From: a virus
Reading direction: 5' to 3' (one strand)
Length of the DNA stretch: 60,605 bases
Virus record (IMG/VR): IMGVR_UViG_3300030329_002338
Location: 1 to 60,605 of that record
Each line of letters opens with the position of its first letter. Position 1 is the first letter of the stretch. Shown one piece after another: positions 60,120 through 60,605 of the stretch. The notes beneath the pieces are model-generated. The model did not search any database and had not been told where the DNA came from. It was given only the letters and a program-made list of their open reading frames with translations. The position numbers were made by a program, and so were the translations under genes.

Positions 60120-60605
60120 ATGCTTACAATCGACTCAAGAGAGCAGGGGTCTATAGACATTGTTCGAGAAGCTTTCAAGGCTTCTAAGATCCCTGTCTCT
60201 GTCGAGAAGCTTGAGTATGGTGACTATCGTATGGACATCACTCAAGACAACGGTAATAAGCGTACTGTCCTTGTCGAAAGAAAAACTCCTACAGACTTCA
60301 TCTCGTCAACAAATCCCACTATGAGAGATCCCGGTAGTAAGATAGCTAGGCAGCTTAATGGTTGCCTTCAGTCTGATGCGGATGTCGTAGTGTTGTTGAT
60401 GGATGGCTACTATCAGTGGATGAAGGGCGGTAAGATTAAGACTAAGAAGATTAATCTACAGCACTCACCAGATGCATTTGTATCTAAGCTACGCACGATA
60501 CAGTCCCATGCAGTACGAGTGGAGTACAATCCTAGTGATTGGTATCTGCCCTTTCATCTGCTTAGTCTGTACAAGTATGAAACTAGAAGCGAGCACAGCA
60601 CACTG
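60120..60605 (+). CDS. ERCC4/XPF-type nuclease, N-terminal part
   Basis: The gene opens MLTIDSREQ and shows the ERCC4 catalytic motif: YGDYRMDI then VLVERKTPTDF, that is GDY...ERKxxxD, near residues 36-58. The frame continues through the overlap to position 330, where the HhH domain lies. ATG 60120 follows the previous stop by three bases. Structure-specific cutting of branched DNA in recombination is the family role. Confidence 0.9.
   Translation, partial: MLTIDSREQGSIDIVREAFKASKIPVSVEKLEYGDYRMDITQDNGNKRTVLVERKTPTDFISSTNPTMRDPGSKIARQLNGCLQSDADVVVLLMDGYYQWMKGGKIKTKKINLQHSPDAFVSKLRTIQSHAVRVEYNPSDWYLPFHLLSLYKYETRSEHSTL
60492..60605. repeat. Terminal overlap, copy 2
   Basis: Identical to bases 1-114 except 60590 (C for T at 99). 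See the first copy for interpretation; together they show the unit is 60,491 bp. Confidence 0.9.

Noticed and set aside
1-60605. Prophage or mobile element signs (integrase, att sites, transposase)
   Set aside because: No integrase, recombinase, transposase or tRNA-derived att duplication is visible.

Overview
The window reads as one complete, circularly permuted or circularly assembled genome of a tailed dsDNA bacteriophage. Bases 60492-60605 repeat bases 1-114 with one difference (60590 C against 99 T), so one unit is 60,491 bp, and the gene cut by the window edge (an ERCC4-type nuclease) runs in frame across the join. No integrase, excisionase or repressor-like gene is recognisable, which suggests a virulent life style. 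Terminase, portal, an SU10-like capsid protein, scaffold and a gp6-like head-tail adaptor are present. No tape measure, tail tube or sheath gene is recognisable, so a short-tailed (podovirus-like) particle is the best guess. The host cannot be named: promoters look sigma-70-like, ribosome sites are AGGAGG-like, and the base composition is moderately AT-rich by eye.

Layout. 1-4335 (+): end of the ERCC4 nuclease, three small genes including an HExxH protein, class II ribonucleotide reductase, a 43-residue protein and a family 4 uracil-DNA glycosylase. 4336-5551 (-): coiled-coil protein, r1t-like holin and a metallophosphoesterase. 5595-5849 (+): zinc protein. 5846-36892 (-): one long late operon, in transcription order small and large terminase, portal, two linking proteins, a 4198-residue giant protein that takes a fifth of the genome, scaffold, capsid, a run of small structural genes, glycine-rich adhesin, adaptor, 968-residue tail protein, Vsr-like nuclease and amidase endolysin. 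36959-43450 (+): two lysozyme-like proteins, several small membrane proteins, an initiator-like tRNA, a dNMP kinase and a SNase-type nuclease. 43451-44876: a probable replication origin with two arrays of 23-bp iterons around a lone minus-strand gene, then an AT-rich palindromic tract. 44877-52425 (+): small accessory genes (sigma-like zinc protein, two ArdA-like proteins, YubB-like protein, DNA methyltransferase, zinc ribbons). 52464-60605 (+): family A DNA polymerase, DUF932-like protein, DinG/XPD-like helicase, possible ssDNA-binding protein, Cas4/RecB-like nuclease, Sak4-like ATPase and ERCC4 nuclease.

How it may work together. The right-hand module supplies replication and recombination. 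The reductase, dNMP kinase and nucleases feed it with nucleotides. The left-hand minus operon builds the virion, and its promoter overlaps a divergent plus-strand promoter, giving a simple early/late switch.

The least explained part is RNA-level structure in the accessory region: a roughly 580-nt gene-free stretch (48230-48808) built almost entirely of long helices, a 142-nt element with an 18-bp closing helix behind its own promoter (58376-58517), and a four-copy leader motif (short hairpin, TCC, eight variable bases, GGTCAG) in the untranslated regions of the accessory genes. Together with the giant virion protein, which carries a possible ADP-ribosyltransferase-like segment, these are the best candidates for undescribed biology.
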